From Amycolatopsis tucumanensis (lineage in GTDB: Bacteria; Actinomycetota; Actinomycetes; Mycobacteriales; Pseudonocardiaceae): a stretch of DNA of 64,000 nucleotides. The stretch lies in NCBI RefSeq assembly GCF_021654135.1, contig NZ_JAKGSD010000036.1:20759-84758 (forward strand). The letters are read 5' to 3'. The notes below the pieces were generated by a model that made no database searches, was not told where the DNA came from, and saw only the letters and a list, made by a program, of their open reading frames with translations. Below are positions 24,404-32,417 of the stretch, in pieces (the first letter of the stretch is position 1; every line of letters starts with the position of its first letter). The translations under genes and the position numbers were made by a program.

Positions 24404-24421
24404 CCGTGCGAGCGCGCACGG
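24404..24421 (+). terminator. Short stem-loop downstream of gntR
   Basis: CCGTGCG (24404-24410) pairs with CGCACGG (24415-24421) around a 4-base loop. There is no T-run. A weak candidate terminator about 120 bases past the gntR stop. Confidence 0.35.
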
Positions 24422-24466
24422 CCTTGCCGCTCCCCTGCTCAGGCAAGCAGGCACGGCGCTCTGTCG

Positions 24467-25098
24467 ATGCTCGCTGACGAACGCCGCCTCAGCTGCTGGA
24501 GGAGATAGCCACCTCCGGCCGCGTCGTGCCTTCGGAAATGGCAGCCCGACTGGGGGGGGCAGTGAGGTCACGATCCGGGGCGACCCCGACGAGCTCGAAC
24601 GGCGGGGGCGGGTCAAGCGAACCCGGGGCGGCGCCGTCGCACCCGAAACGCACGCGTCCATCGTCTCGTTCGACGCCCGCATGTCCCTCAACCGCGATGC
24701 CAAGCGGCGCATCGCGCAATCGGCGGCCGCCTCCCCTGAAATCCGACCGGGCGGTCATCTTCGACACCGGTTCGACCGTGCACTCCCTGGCCCTGCACAT
24801 GCCGGACCATGTCACGAACCTGCGGGCCACATACCCCGGACTCGGCATCGCCCAGCACCTGCTGACTGTCGAAGGGGTGCGCACCTTCCTCATGGGCGGC
24901 TGAGTGGACGAAGCCCTGGCGGAGACCATCGGCACGCCTCGCGATCAGGGCATCAGCGACCTGCGTGCCCACACGCTCTTCCTCGGCGCCATATCGTCGA
25001 AGGTGCTCCCGCTGGACAAGGTCGAGGTGATCATCACCGACTCCGGTATCGACAAGAGCCTGCGGGAGCGGCTCGTTGCCGAGGTCAGCGTGATCGTC
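24467..25098 (+). pseudogene. Frameshifted and deleted DeoR-family regulator
   Basis: Pieces of one DeoR protein lie in order in different frames. MLADERRL starts at ATG 24467. LLEEIATSGRVVPSEMAARLG follows from about 24490. SEVTIRGDPDELERRGRVKR continues after an eight-G run near 24550. KSDRAVIFDTGSTVHSLALH starts near 24740. An in-frame TGA stands at 24901-24903. The last part is VDEALAETIG, DLRAHTLFLGAI and VEVIITDSG. At least three frame changes, one stop and a missing middle segment make it a decayed gene. DeoR regulators control sugar-phosphate catabolism, and no matching operon remains next to it. Confidence 0.75.
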
Positions 25099-25698
25099 CA
25101 GGAGAGGCGGCACGACGATGCCGGTGGCCGGCCTCGTCGCGGACGGAGCAGCACCTTTCGGCCGGTGCGGGCAACCCTGGCCGCAGGACGCCCGAGGTCT
25201 CGTCGAGAGCGACCACGTCGCTGATCAGCGGAGCGGGTCGCAGGACCCCCGTTCACCCGGCACGATCCGGGCGGCCAGGGTGGCCGCGGCCATACGCCGG
25301 TGGGACTCCGGCACGCGGTCAGCAACGCCGCTGCTGTCGTTACTCGCCAGACTGGTCATCGGCCGCTGTCGGCGCGGTCGCCCGCTGTTCGCCTCGTCAC
25401 GACTGCTGCTGCCTGCGCGGGGAGGCGTTGATTCCCGCAGCCAGCACGATGGTGACCAGTCCCAGCGCCCCGGCCGTCCGAGCGGGGGTGGCATAGCCGA
25501 GTCGGTGGGGGCGAAGCTGCCCGTCGCGGTGTGTGCGGGCAGGATCAGGCCGCTGACGGCGCTGCCGAGAGAAGCCGACCGAGCGCACGTCCTGGTTGAC
25601 GCTCATCGCGGCCGCCGACGCTGGATCGACCTGCCGGCCCCGTGGCCGCCGGGCTGGTGCCGGCACCAGTCCGGCGGTCGTCCACTCTGGACCCCGGG
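25099..25698. other. Non-coding or decayed stretch
   Basis: Both strands of these 600 bases were read and no intact gene is seen. On the minus strand near 25400-25600 a hydrophobic piece (GSAVSGLILPAH and, after a frame change, GALGLVTIVLAAGIN) could be the wreck of a membrane transporter, but I cannot name a family. Together with the DeoR remnant this makes 24286-25698 the one clear zone of gene decay in the window. Confidence 0.4.
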
Positions 25699-26424
25699 TC
25701 AGGACACCAGCGCTGCCAGCTGCTCATCCAGCCAGGGATAGAGCTCCTCGGCCTTCGTGCTCAGCCGGGACTTCAGCTCGCGCGTCGGCTCGTCGGCCAG
25801 TACCTCGAGCGCGCCGTTGGCGACTCCGTCGTAGGCCTGGGCGACAACGCTCGCGGCGGTGACCTTCGGGACGTCCCACCCGGCCGTCATCGGGGTGTCG
25901 ATCATGCCGACGAGCAGGCCGATCACGTGGGTGCCCTGCCCGCGCAACTGCACCCGCAGCGCGTTGGTCGCCGACCACATCGCCGCCTTCGAGGCCGCGT
26001 ATCCGGTCGGGATGCTGAACCAGGACGCCGCGGACAGGATGTTCAGCAGGGTTCCGCCGCCGTTGGCGCCCAGCACCGGCGCGAAGGCGTTCGCGACGCG
26101 GAGCGTGCCGAAGAAGTTCGTTTCGAAGATCCGGCGCAGCTCGTCCTCCGGCCCGGAGATGGAGTCGCCGTCCGGCGCGATTCCGGCGTTGTTGATCACC
26201 AGGTCGACGTCGGGGGCGGACGCGACGGCGCGGGCCACGGCGGCGGCGTCGGTGATGTCGAGGGCCAGCGGTTGGACGCGGGAATCCTTCCAGCTCTTCG
26301 GCTTGCGCGCCGCGGCGTAGACCTTGCTCGCGCCGCGTTCGAGTGCCTGGGCCACGAACTGTTCGCCGAGCCCGCCGTTCGCGCCCGTCACGAGCACCGT
26401 CCGGCCCTGGAGTGACTGGTTCAC
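25699..26424 (-). CDS. Short-chain dehydrogenase/reductase
   Basis: A 241-residue classical SDR. The cofactor motif VTGANGGLGEQF is near residue 12. LALDITD marks the adenine-binding region, VINNAGIA is near residue 82, and the catalytic triad is in ILSAASW and GYAASKAAM near residue 148. Arg residues after the first glycine motif (VYAAARKPKSW) suggest NADP(H). It should oxidise or reduce an alcohol or carbonyl in the cytoplasm. It is divergent from the TetR gene at 26504 across a gap dominated by a long perfect inverted repeat. It is therefore probably the repressor's main target and responds to an electrophilic or xenobiotic ligand. Substrate unknown. Confidence 0.9.
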   Translation of the reverse strand: MNQSLQGRTVLVTGANGGLGEQFVAQALERGASKVYAAARKPKSWKDSRVQPLALDITDAAAVARAVASAPDVDLVINNAGIAPDGDSISGPEDELRRIFETNFFGTLRVANAFAPVLGANGGGTLLNILSAASWFSIPTGYAASKAAMWSATNALRVQLRGQGTHVIGLLVGMIDTPMTAGWDVPKVTAASVVAQAYDGVANGALEVLADEPTRELKSRLSTKAEELYPWLDEQLAALVS

Positions 26425-26439
26425 CTATACTCCTTCATC

Positions 26440-26486
26440 AAGTGGGGAGTGTCCCCAAATTCAGTATGCGGGGACACTCCCCACTT
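26440..26486. promoter_or_regulatory. Paired TetR operators in the SDR/tetR gap
   Basis: AAGTGGGGAGTGTCCCC (26440-26456) is repeated in perfect inverted form at 26470-26486, with a 13-base spacer. Each arm contains its own 13-bp near-palindrome, GGGGA-NNN-TCCCC. The centres of the two boxes, about 27 bp apart, sit between the SDR start (26424) and the tetR start (26504), so each box can cover one promoter. Confidence 0.82.
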
Positions 26487-26503
26487 CCGCAAGGAGGGAT
26501 GTC

Positions 26504-27076
26504 ATGGCTGACGACGCGAAGGCGCGGCCGCTGCGGGCCGACGCCCGGCGAAACCGCGACGCGATCCTGCTCGCGGCACGCGAGACGTTCGAAACCGAGG
26601 GCGTCCTCGCCTCGCTCGACGGCATCGCGGTGAAAGCGGGAGTGGGCAACGCCACGCTCTACCGGAACTTCCCGACGCGGGACGACCTGCTCGCCGCCGT
26701 CATGCAGACCAGCATCGAGGACGCCCTGGCCGAATCCGGTGAGCTGGCCCAAACCGCCTCCCCACGCGAAGCGCTCGCCGAATGGCTGGCGCGGCTGACC
26801 TGGCAGCTGCGCATCTGGCACGACCTGCCCTCCTGCGTCGCCACCGCGCACAGCGACCCGGCCTCACCGATGACCCACGCGTGCAACCCCCTGCTCGACC
26901 GGACACGCGAACTCCTCGACGCGGCGAAGTCCGCCGGCGACGCCGTCGAGGGCGTCACCGCGGAGGAGCTCTATGAGCTGGTCGTGACGCTGTCCTGGGG
27001 TGTCGACCGCTTCGGGGACGACGAGCAGACCGCACGCAAGCGAGTCCGGATCGCCACCGCGGGCGTCTTCACCTAG
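26504..27076 (+). CDS. TetR-family transcriptional regulator
   Basis: 190 residues. The N-terminal HTH is RNRDAILLAARETFETEGVL followed by IAVKAGVGNATLYRNFPTRDDL (about residues 15-60). The C-terminal part (DALAESGELAQTASPREALA onward) is helical. ATG 26504 follows AAGGAGGG, a strong ribosome site. It is divergent from the SDR gene and the GGGGA-NNN-TCCCC boxes lie between them, so autorepression and repression of the SDR are expected. Members of this subgroup (YxxFPTRDDL motif) often control neighbouring oxidoreductases. Confidence 0.9.
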   Translation: MADDAKARPLRADARRNRDAILLAARETFETEGVLASLDGIAVKAGVGNATLYRNFPTRDDLLAAVMQTSIEDALAESGELAQTASPREALAEWLARLTWQLRIWHDLPSCVATAHSDPASPMTHACNPLLDRTRELLDAAKSAGDAVEGVTAEELYELVVTLSWGVDRFGDDEQTARKRVRIATAGVFT

Positions 27077-27134
27077 TGGACGAGGTGACCGTGACACACT
27101 TCGTCGACCACGAGGTTTGCCAAGGGGATGACGC

Positions 27135-27743
27135 ATGACCGATCGGCCGGCCCGGCGCACGCAGGAGCAACGACGCGCGGAGACCATCCGTCGCGTGCTG
27201 GACGCGGCGACGGAGCTCATCGCGCGCAGCGGGTCCCGGGCCGTCACGCTCGCCGAGGTCGGGGAAGCCGCCGGGTACAGCCGCGGCATCGTCTACCACC
27301 ACTTCGGCAGCAGGGAACGGCTGCTGGAGTCCGTGGTCGACGAGGCGCAGCGGTTCGACGTCCCCGAATACCAGGGCGACGGCCTGGACCACCTGGTGCT
27401 GATCATCGAGGCATACCTGCGCAACGTCGTGCGGCGGACACCGTCGGCGCGCGCGTTCCTGCAACTGTGGGGTGAGGCGATCGCGGCCGACCCCGTGCTG
27501 GCTCCGCTGTTCGCCCGCCGGGACGCCGACTTCCGGCAGCTACTGGCGAACGTGGTCCGCCAGGGCGTCGCCGATGGGTCCATCCGGTCCGACGCGGACC
27601 CGGCCGCGGCCGCCGTGCTGATCGTCGCACTGGTCCGCGGGACAGGGCTGCAACTCATCGCCCAGCCGCCGGTTCGCAACGTCACGGCCATCATCCGGGA
27701 AGCGACGCGGTCGGTACGCGCGGCCTTCGCTGTCACGCCCTAA
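27135..27743 (+). CDS. TetR-family transcriptional regulator
   Basis: 202 residues. HTH at about residues 14-62 (RAETIRRVLDAATELIARSG, then LAEVGEAAGYSRGIVYHHFGSRERLL). The C-terminal helices are similar to the TetR_C subgroup with YLRNVVRRTPSARAFLQLWGE. It lies on the same strand as the alpha/beta hydrolase at 27817. A dyad at 27784-27805 stands between them, so it may repress the hydrolase rather than itself. The intergenic space to the previous tetR is only 58 bases. Ligand unknown. Confidence 0.88.
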   Translation: MTDRPARRTQEQRRAETIRRVLDAATELIARSGSRAVTLAEVGEAAGYSRGIVYHHFGSRERLLESVVDEAQRFDVPEYQGDGLDHLVLIIEAYLRNVVRRTPSARAFLQLWGEAIAADPVLAPLFARRDADFRQLLANVVRQGVADGSIRSDADPAAAAVLIVALVRGTGLQLIAQPPVRNVTAIIREATRSVRAAFAVTP

Positions 27744-27783
27744 CTTCCGGCAGTGGTCTCCGGCGCCGGCCGCTGCTACAGTT

Positions 27784-27805
27784 ACTTGCATACGTACACG
27801 CAAGT
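27784..27805. promoter_or_regulatory. Dyad upstream of the alpha/beta hydrolase gene
   Basis: ACTTGC (27784-27789) and GCAAGT (27800-27805) form an inverted repeat around a spacer beginning with the palindrome TACGTA. It ends just before the AGGAG ribosome site of the hydrolase at 27817, a position suited to repression by the TetR protein encoded directly upstream. Confidence 0.6.
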
Positions 27806-27816
27806 TAGGAGTGACC

Positions 27817-28578
27817 ATGCCTGCTCCCCTGGTGCTCGTGCACGGCAATCCGGAGAGCCCCGGCGTGTGGGGACCGCTGATCGCCGCGCTCGGCCGGGAC
27901 GACGCGGTGACGCTGTCCCCACCCGGCTTCGGGATGCCTGCCTCGAACGGCTTCTCCGCCACCGTCGAGGGCTATCGCGAGTGGCTCGCCGCGCGGCTGG
28001 AGCAGTTCCGGGAACCCGTCGATCTCGTCGGCCACGACTGGGGCGGCGCGCATGTCGCCCAGATCGCGATGACCCGCCCGGAGCTGATCCGCAGTTGGGC
28101 GTCGGACGCGCTCGGCCTGTTCGCCCCGGACTACGTCTGGCACGCGCGGGCCCAGGTGTGGCAACAGGAAGGGGCGGGCGAAGCCTCGGTGAAGGAAATC
28201 TTCGGCGGCACGCTGGCGCAGCGTCTGGAGGTGGTCAACGCGCTCGGGATGACCGGTCCGGTCGCGGAACGCGTGGCCGCCGGGATGGACGACGACATGG
28301 GGCGGGCGGTGCTGTCGCTCCTGCGGTCGGCCGCCCAGCCGGTGATGGCCGAAGCGGGCCGCGGCCTCGCGAACGCCCGGCAGCGCCCCGGCCTGGCCCT
28401 GATCGCCCTCGCGGACGTCGACCAGGCCAGTGGAACGCCCGCACAGCACCGGTTCGCGGCCGAAGCCGCCGGCGCGGAGATCGCCGAACTCGCCGATGTC
28501 GGGCACTGGTGGCCGGTGACGCACCCGCAGCCGGTCGCACGCGCCCTGACGGATTTCTGGTCCCGTTTGGACGGTTAG
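27817..28578 (+). CDS. Alpha/beta-fold hydrolase (Asp-nucleophile type)
   Basis: 253 residues. HGNPESPGVWGPL near residue 9 forms the oxyanion loop. The nucleophile elbow is VGHDWGGAHV near residue 69, with Asp rather than Ser, as in epoxide hydrolases and haloalkane dehalogenases. VGHWWPVTHPQP near residue 230 carries the His. It should open an epoxide or cleave a C-halogen or ester bond. ATG 27817 has AGGAG 5 bases upstream. The convergent flavin monooxygenase gene ends 5 bases beyond its stop. Controlled by the TetR upstream, by inference. Confidence 0.85.
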   Translation: MPAPLVLVHGNPESPGVWGPLIAALGRDDAVTLSPPGFGMPASNGFSATVEGYREWLAARLEQFREPVDLVGHDWGGAHVAQIAMTRPELIRSWASDALGLFAPDYVWHARAQVWQQEGAGEASVKEIFGGTLAQRLEVVNALGMTGPVAERVAAGMDDDMGRAVLSLLRSAAQPVMAEAGRGLANARQRPGLALIALADVDQASGTPAQHRFAAEAAGAEIAELADVGHWWPVTHPQPVARALTDFWSRLDG

Positions 28579-28583
28579 GGCGG

Positions 28584-30089
28584 CTATCGTCGCGTCGTTG
28601 CAGTACCAGCCGGAGCACCCAGCCAACGGGTCAGCGTGGTTTCCAGGCCGTCGGTGTCACCCGCATCCGACGCCCACGCCACGAAACCGTCCGGACGTAC
28701 CAGCAAACCGCTCAGGCCGCTGCCCTCCGCGCTGCCCCGCACCAACTTCAGACGCGTTCCATACGCCTTCGCCAGGACGGCGAGCACGTCGGTCCCGGCG
28801 AAGTCGGCCAGCAGTGCCTGTCCCCCGCGGGCGTGGTGGGCCAGCAGGCTGCCGTCGTCCAGCTGGAGCTTCGGCATCAGCGCGCCGACCAGCGCGTGGC
28901 CGCCCCCCAGGTCGTAGCGCTGCCCCAGACCGGAGATCCGCTTCGCGTAGAGCGTCGCGCCATCCCGGGTGCCGAGGAAATCGGTGACCACGGCCCGGAG
29001 CGCGCTGCTGTAGGCATCACCGCGCATCGCGGCGACCTGCGCGCGCGTCCAGTCGAGCACCTCGGCGCCGATCGGGTGCCGTTCGCTGACGTAGGTGTCG
29101 AGCAGACCCTCCGGCGCCCAGCCCCGCACGGTGGCGGCGAGCTTCCACCCCAGGTTGACCGCGTCGCCGAGCCCCAGGTTCAGGCCCTGGCCGCTGAAGG
29201 GCGAATGCACGTGGGCGGCGTCCCCGCACAGCAGGACGCGGCCACGCCGGTAGGTGCTCGCCTGCCGCGCGTGGTCGGTGAAGCGGGTGCCGCCGTCGGC
29301 GACGTCGGTCACGTGCACGTCCAGGCCGCTGACCCGCCGCAGGCTGGCGTCCATTTCGGACGCGGTGACCGGGGCTTCCCGGTCCACCGGTGGTCCGTCC
29401 AGCTCGACAGTGCGAATCCAGCCCGGCCTCGGCCCGTAGACGTAGAGCCCGGTGGTCGTGTACTGCCACCCCTGCCCCAGCAGCTCCGCCCCATGCACGG
29501 TGCCGGTCGCCTGGCGGACCGTGATCGTCGGGTCCGTGCCGGGGAAGTCGAAGCCAGCCTGGCGCCGAACCAGGCTTCGACCGCCGTCGCAGCCGACGAG
29601 CCACGCCGCACGCAGGTCGCCGCCACCGCGCAGGTGAACGGTGACACCGTCGTCGTCCGCGTCGAATCCGGTCACGTCGGCGCCACGCCGGATCTCGACG
29701 CCCAGCTCCGCCGCGCGCCGGCCAAGGACCCGTTCCACCTCGACCTGCTCGACCGGGAGGTACCAGCCGGGGCCGCGCCCGCGCAGCAGCGGGTCCTGCT
29801 CGTCGACCGCGGCCGCCGGGACCTGGATCCCGCCGAAGTGCCCGGCGAAGGGCGCCCGGTTCCGCTCCCCCTGGAACGGCAGCGGCCCGCGTGCCGCTTC
29901 GATCGCCGGGAGCAGCCCGCGGCGCTCGAAGATCTCCGCGGAGGCCGTGTTGATCCCCGCGGCCTTGGGCGCGGTGTCCGGCTCGGAACGCCGTTCGACC
30001 ACCACGACCCGGATCCCCGCCAGTCCCAGTTCCGTGGCCAGCATCAGGCCGACCGGCCCGGCGCCCACCACGAGCACGTCGTAGTCCAT
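28584..30089 (-). CDS. FAD-dependent aromatic monooxygenase (PHBH fold)
   Basis: A 501-residue class A flavin monooxygenase. GxGxxG: VLVVGAGPVGLMLATELGLAG near residue 5. DG motif: LVGCDGGRSLVRRQAG near residue 165. GD motif: LLCGDAAHVHSPFSGQG, with NLGLGDAVNLGWKLAA near residue 275. A C-terminal thioredoxin-like domain (residues about 380-490) is present as in PgaE/RdmE-type hydroxylases. It hydroxylates an aromatic ring using NAD(P)H and O2. The start is 18 bases from a perfect 11-bp-arm palindrome shared with the divergent tetR gene, so it is probably a drug- or aromatic-inducible detoxifying hydroxylase (Rox-like). A biosynthetic role is less likely, since no partner enzymes are present. 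Confidence 0.88.
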   Translation of the reverse strand: MDYDVLVVGAGPVGLMLATELGLAGIRVVVVERRSEPDTAPKAAGINTASAEIFERRGLLPAIEAARGPLPFQGERNRAPFAGHFGGIQVPAAAVDEQDPLLRGRGPGWYLPVEQVEVERVLGRRAAELGVEIRRGADVTGFDADDDGVTVHLRGGGDLRAAWLVGCDGGRSLVRRQAGFDFPGTDPTITVRQATGTVHGAELLGQGWQYTTTGLYVYGPRPGWIRTVELDGPPVDREAPVTASEMDASLRRVSGLDVHVTDVADGGTRFTDHARQASTYRRGRVLLCGDAAHVHSPFSGQGLNLGLGDAVNLGWKLAATVRGWAPEGLLDTYVSERHPIGAEVLDWTRAQVAAMRGDAYSSALRAVVTDFLGTRDGATLYAKRISGLGQRYDLGGGHALVGALMPKLQLDDGSLLAHHARGGQALLADFAGTDVLAVLAKAYGTRLKLVRGSAEGSGLSGLLVRPDGFVAWASDAGDTDGLETTLTRWLGAPAGTATTRR

Positions 30090-30107
30090 GTTCGACCTCC
30101 CGTTCCG

Positions 30108-30131
30108 CTAAGATAGACGAGTCTATCTTAG
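30108..30131. promoter_or_regulatory. Perfect palindromic operator between the monooxygenase and tetR
   Basis: CTAAGATAGAC (30108-30118) and GTCTATCTTAG (30121-30131) are perfect inverted repeats around the dinucleotide GA. The site fills most of the 54-base divergent gap and its AT content stands out from the surroundings. Binding there would block both promoters and the tetR ribosome site (GGGAGG). Confidence 0.85.
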
Positions 30132-30143
30132 GGAGGTGTGGAG

Positions 30144-30704
30144 ATGGCCGGACGACGGCGTGGAGCGGAACTGGAGAAGGCGCTCCTCGATGCGGCGTGG
30201 GAAGAACTCATGGCCGGCGGCTACGCCGGGTTCACCATGGACGCCGTGGTCCGGCGCGCCGGCACCAGCCCGCCCGTGCTCTACCGCCGCTGGCCCGACC
30301 GCGACGCGCTCGTCCGGGCGGCGATCGCGCACACCCTGGAGCGGGCACGGGTGGACGTCCCCGACACCGGAAGCCTGCGGGAGGACGTCCTGACCCTGAT
30401 GCGCGAGATCAACACCACGCGCGCCCGGCTCATCACCGTGATGAACGCGCAGCTGTCCTCCTACTACCAGGAGACCGGCACCAGCCCCGACCTGCTCACC
30501 GCACGGCACGAGAAGGCCACGGACGTCCTGTTCGACCGCGCCGTCCGCCGCGGGGAGATCACCGCGGACCGGTTGAGCGAGCGCATCAAGTCGCTCCCCT
30601 TCGACCTGCTGCGCCACGAAATCCTGGTGACCTTCGCCCCGGTGCCCGACCACGTCCTGGAGGAGATCGTCGACACGATCTTCCTCCCCCTCATCGGCCT
30701 GTGA
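30144..30704 (+). CDS. TetR-family transcriptional regulator
   Basis: 186 residues. HTH at about residues 10-56 (ELEKALLDAAWEELMAGGYA, then VVRRAGTSPPVLYRRWPDRDAL). The C-terminal domain (RGEITADRLSERIKSLPFDL, then VLEEIVDTIFLPLIG) is that of the TetR_C_16-like subgroup often found beside flavin monooxygenases. ATG 30144 lies 7 bases after GGGAGG, with GTG 30138 as the alternative. It is divergent from the monooxygenase and should bind the palindrome at 30108-30131. Its stop is 5 bases from the end of the convergent FAH gene. Confidence 0.88.
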   Translation: MAGRRRGAELEKALLDAAWEELMAGGYAGFTMDAVVRRAGTSPPVLYRRWPDRDALVRAAIAHTLERARVDVPDTGSLREDVLTLMREINTTRARLITVMNAQLSSYYQETGTSPDLLTARHEKATDVLFDRAVRRGEITADRLSERIKSLPFDLLRHEILVTFAPVPDHVLEEIVDTIFLPLIGL

Positions 30705-30709
30705 CGGCT

Positions 30710-31546
30710 TCACGCCTCCTCGACGAAGACGTGCCTCATCTCCCCGATGCCGTCGATGCGGGTGCGGACGACGTCGCCGGGGGTGAGGTACCTCGGCGGG
30801 GTCCGTCCTATCCCCACCCCGGCCGGTGTGCCGGTGAAGATGAGGTCCCCTGGGTGCAACGTGCACACCGCCGAGATCCGCTCGATCAACGCGCCCACCG
30901 GGAGGATCATCTGCCCGGTGTGACCGTCTTGGACGAGTTCGTCGTTGACCCAGCACCGCAGCCGCAACGGCGTCGTGAGCTCGTCGAGGGTCACCACCGC
31001 GGGCCCGAGCGGGCCGAAGCCGGGGAAGCTCTTGCCGAGCGAGAACTGCGGTGGCGCCCCGCTCATCTGCACGTCCCGATCGCTGAAATCCTGCCCCACG
31101 GTGAGCCCGGCGACGTAGTTCCAGGCGTCCGCCTCCGCGACGTTCCGTGCTTCCCGCGCCATGACGACGACGAGTTCCACCTCCCAGTCCACGGAGGGCC
31201 CGCTGAGCACGATGCGGCCGTGCGGGCCGGTCAGCGAGTCGGCGAACTTCGTGAACACCGACGGCACGCCACCGGCGCGCAAACCCGTCTCCGCCGCGTG
31301 CTCGGCGTAGTTCAGGCCGACGGCGAAGACCTGACGCGGCCGCGGCACCGGCGCACCCAGATCCTCGGGCCGGTACGGCTCGGCGACGTCGGTGCGGGCG
31401 GTGGCGGCCCACGCCGCGAACTCCGGCCAGCGGGCGAACAGGTCCGCGGGCTCGGGCCCGAACCGGCCGCCGCTGGCTTTGGCGATGTCGATCGCCGCGC
31501 GGTCGCGCAACAGGTGGGCGCGGCCGCGCAGATTTCCGATGCGCAT
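30710..31546 (-). CDS. Fumarylacetoacetate hydrolase-family protein
   Basis: 278 residues. Acidic metal ligands lie in VDWEVELVVVMAREA and GLTVGQDFSDRDVQ. The Lys region is FSLGKSFPGFGPLGPAVV, and the end signature is GDLIFTGTPAGVGIG. It is the last gene of the seven-gene minus-strand operon that starts with the cupin at 37330, 13 bases after the esterase. In such a setting the likely job is hydrolysis or decarboxylation of the oxo-acid left after ring opening. It is one of three FAH paralogues in the window, each in a different module. Confidence 0.87.
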   Translation of the reverse strand: MRIGNLRGRAHLLRDRAAIDIAKASGGRFGPEPADLFARWPEFAAWAATARTDVAEPYRPEDLGAPVPRPRQVFAVGLNYAEHAAETGLRAGGVPSVFTKFADSLTGPHGRIVLSGPSVDWEVELVVVMAREARNVAEADAWNYVAGLTVGQDFSDRDVQMSGAPPQFSLGKSFPGFGPLGPAVVTLDELTTPLRLRCWVNDELVQDGHTGQMILPVGALIERISAVCTLHPGDLIFTGTPAGVGIGRTPPRYLTPGDVVRTRIDGIGEMRHVFVEEA

Positions 31547-31559
31547 GTGGTTTTTCCCC

Positions 31560-32417
31560 TCATTCCAGCGGATCGTGTCGCGCCCACGCCGTGCGCAGGA
31601 ACTCGACGGCGGGATCGACGACGGCCGGCGTCGCGAACACCGGGTCGGCGTGATCGGCCCCGGGCACGACGAGCAGCTCGGACCGGCCGCCCGCCGCCAA
31701 GACGACCTCGTGCAACCGGCGGCTCTGGGCCAGGCCGCACCGCCGGTCGCCGGAGCCGTGACTGAGGTGGACGGGCGGCCGGTAGCGGGCCCGGCGTGCG
31801 GCGGTCACCACCGAAACCGCGGCGAGCTGGTCCTCGCCCGGCCAGGCCGGAACGTCGAGGAACGTGCGAACCATCTTCGCCAGGGCCTCCCGCTCCTCCA
31901 CTGTGGACGCATCCGACAGCAACAGCCCGAAATCCGTGACCGGATAGTGCAACACCAGCGCGGACAGCGGCACGTCGTCGGAGAACGCGGCGCGGGCCAT
32001 CAGGTACGCCCCCGCCGAGCTCCCCCACCCGGCGACGCGGCCGGGGTCCAGCCCGTACTCGCCACCGCGCGCCCGCCCCCAGCGGATCGCCGCCAGCACG
32101 TCCTCGACCGGGCCGGGGTGGGCGACCTCGCCGGCCAGCCGGTAACCGACCGACGCGACCGCGATCCCGCGTGCGGGCAGCGTCGCCCACGGCCCCATTT
32201 CCTTGCTCCCGCCGACGAAACCGCCACCGTGCGCGTAGACCACGACGGGCAGCGGACCGCCGGCGTCCAGGGGCAGGTGCAGGTCCAGGGTCAGCGGACG
32301 CCAGCCGGTCACCGTGGCATACCGGATGTCGAGGTAGGACACCGCTCCGTCGAGCACCCGCACCGGATGTGGCCGCGCCAACCGGGGATCGGCCGGCTCG
32401 CCACCGGGCTCCGTCAT
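31560..32417 (-). CDS. Alpha/beta hydrolase, esterase/lipase (HSL-like) family
   Basis: 285 residues. The oxyanion motif HGGGFVGG is near residue 73. The nucleophile elbow is GWGSSAGAYLMA near residue 139, the His is in PGADHADPVF near residue 260, and the acid region is HGSGDRRC. These are marks of the hormone-sensitive-lipase/BD-FAE group, which cleave short acyl esters. Its ATG overlaps the alcohol dehydrogenase stop (ATGA), so the two are coupled. In the operon it may cleave an ester or formyl intermediate. Substrate unknown. Confidence 0.85.
   Translation of the reverse strand: MTEPGGEPADPRLARPHPVRVLDGAVSYLDIRYATVTGWRPLTLDLHLPLDAGGPLPVVVYAHGGGFVGGSKEMGPWATLPARGIAVASVGYRLAGEVAHPGPVEDVLAAIRWGRARGGEYGLDPGRVAGWGSSAGAYLMARAAFSDDVPLSALVLHYPVTDFGLLLSDASTVEEREALAKMVRTFLDVPAWPGEDQLAAVSVVTAARRARYRPPVHLSHGSGDRRCGLAQSRRLHEVVLAAGGRSELLVVPGADHADPVFATPAVVDPAVEFLRTAWARHDPLE

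Noticed and set aside
24540..24560. Eight-G run as a possible programmed frameshift in the DeoR gene
   Set aside because: Other frame changes, an in-frame stop and a deletion in the same gene make decay the simpler reading. A sequencing error at the run alone would not restore the gene.
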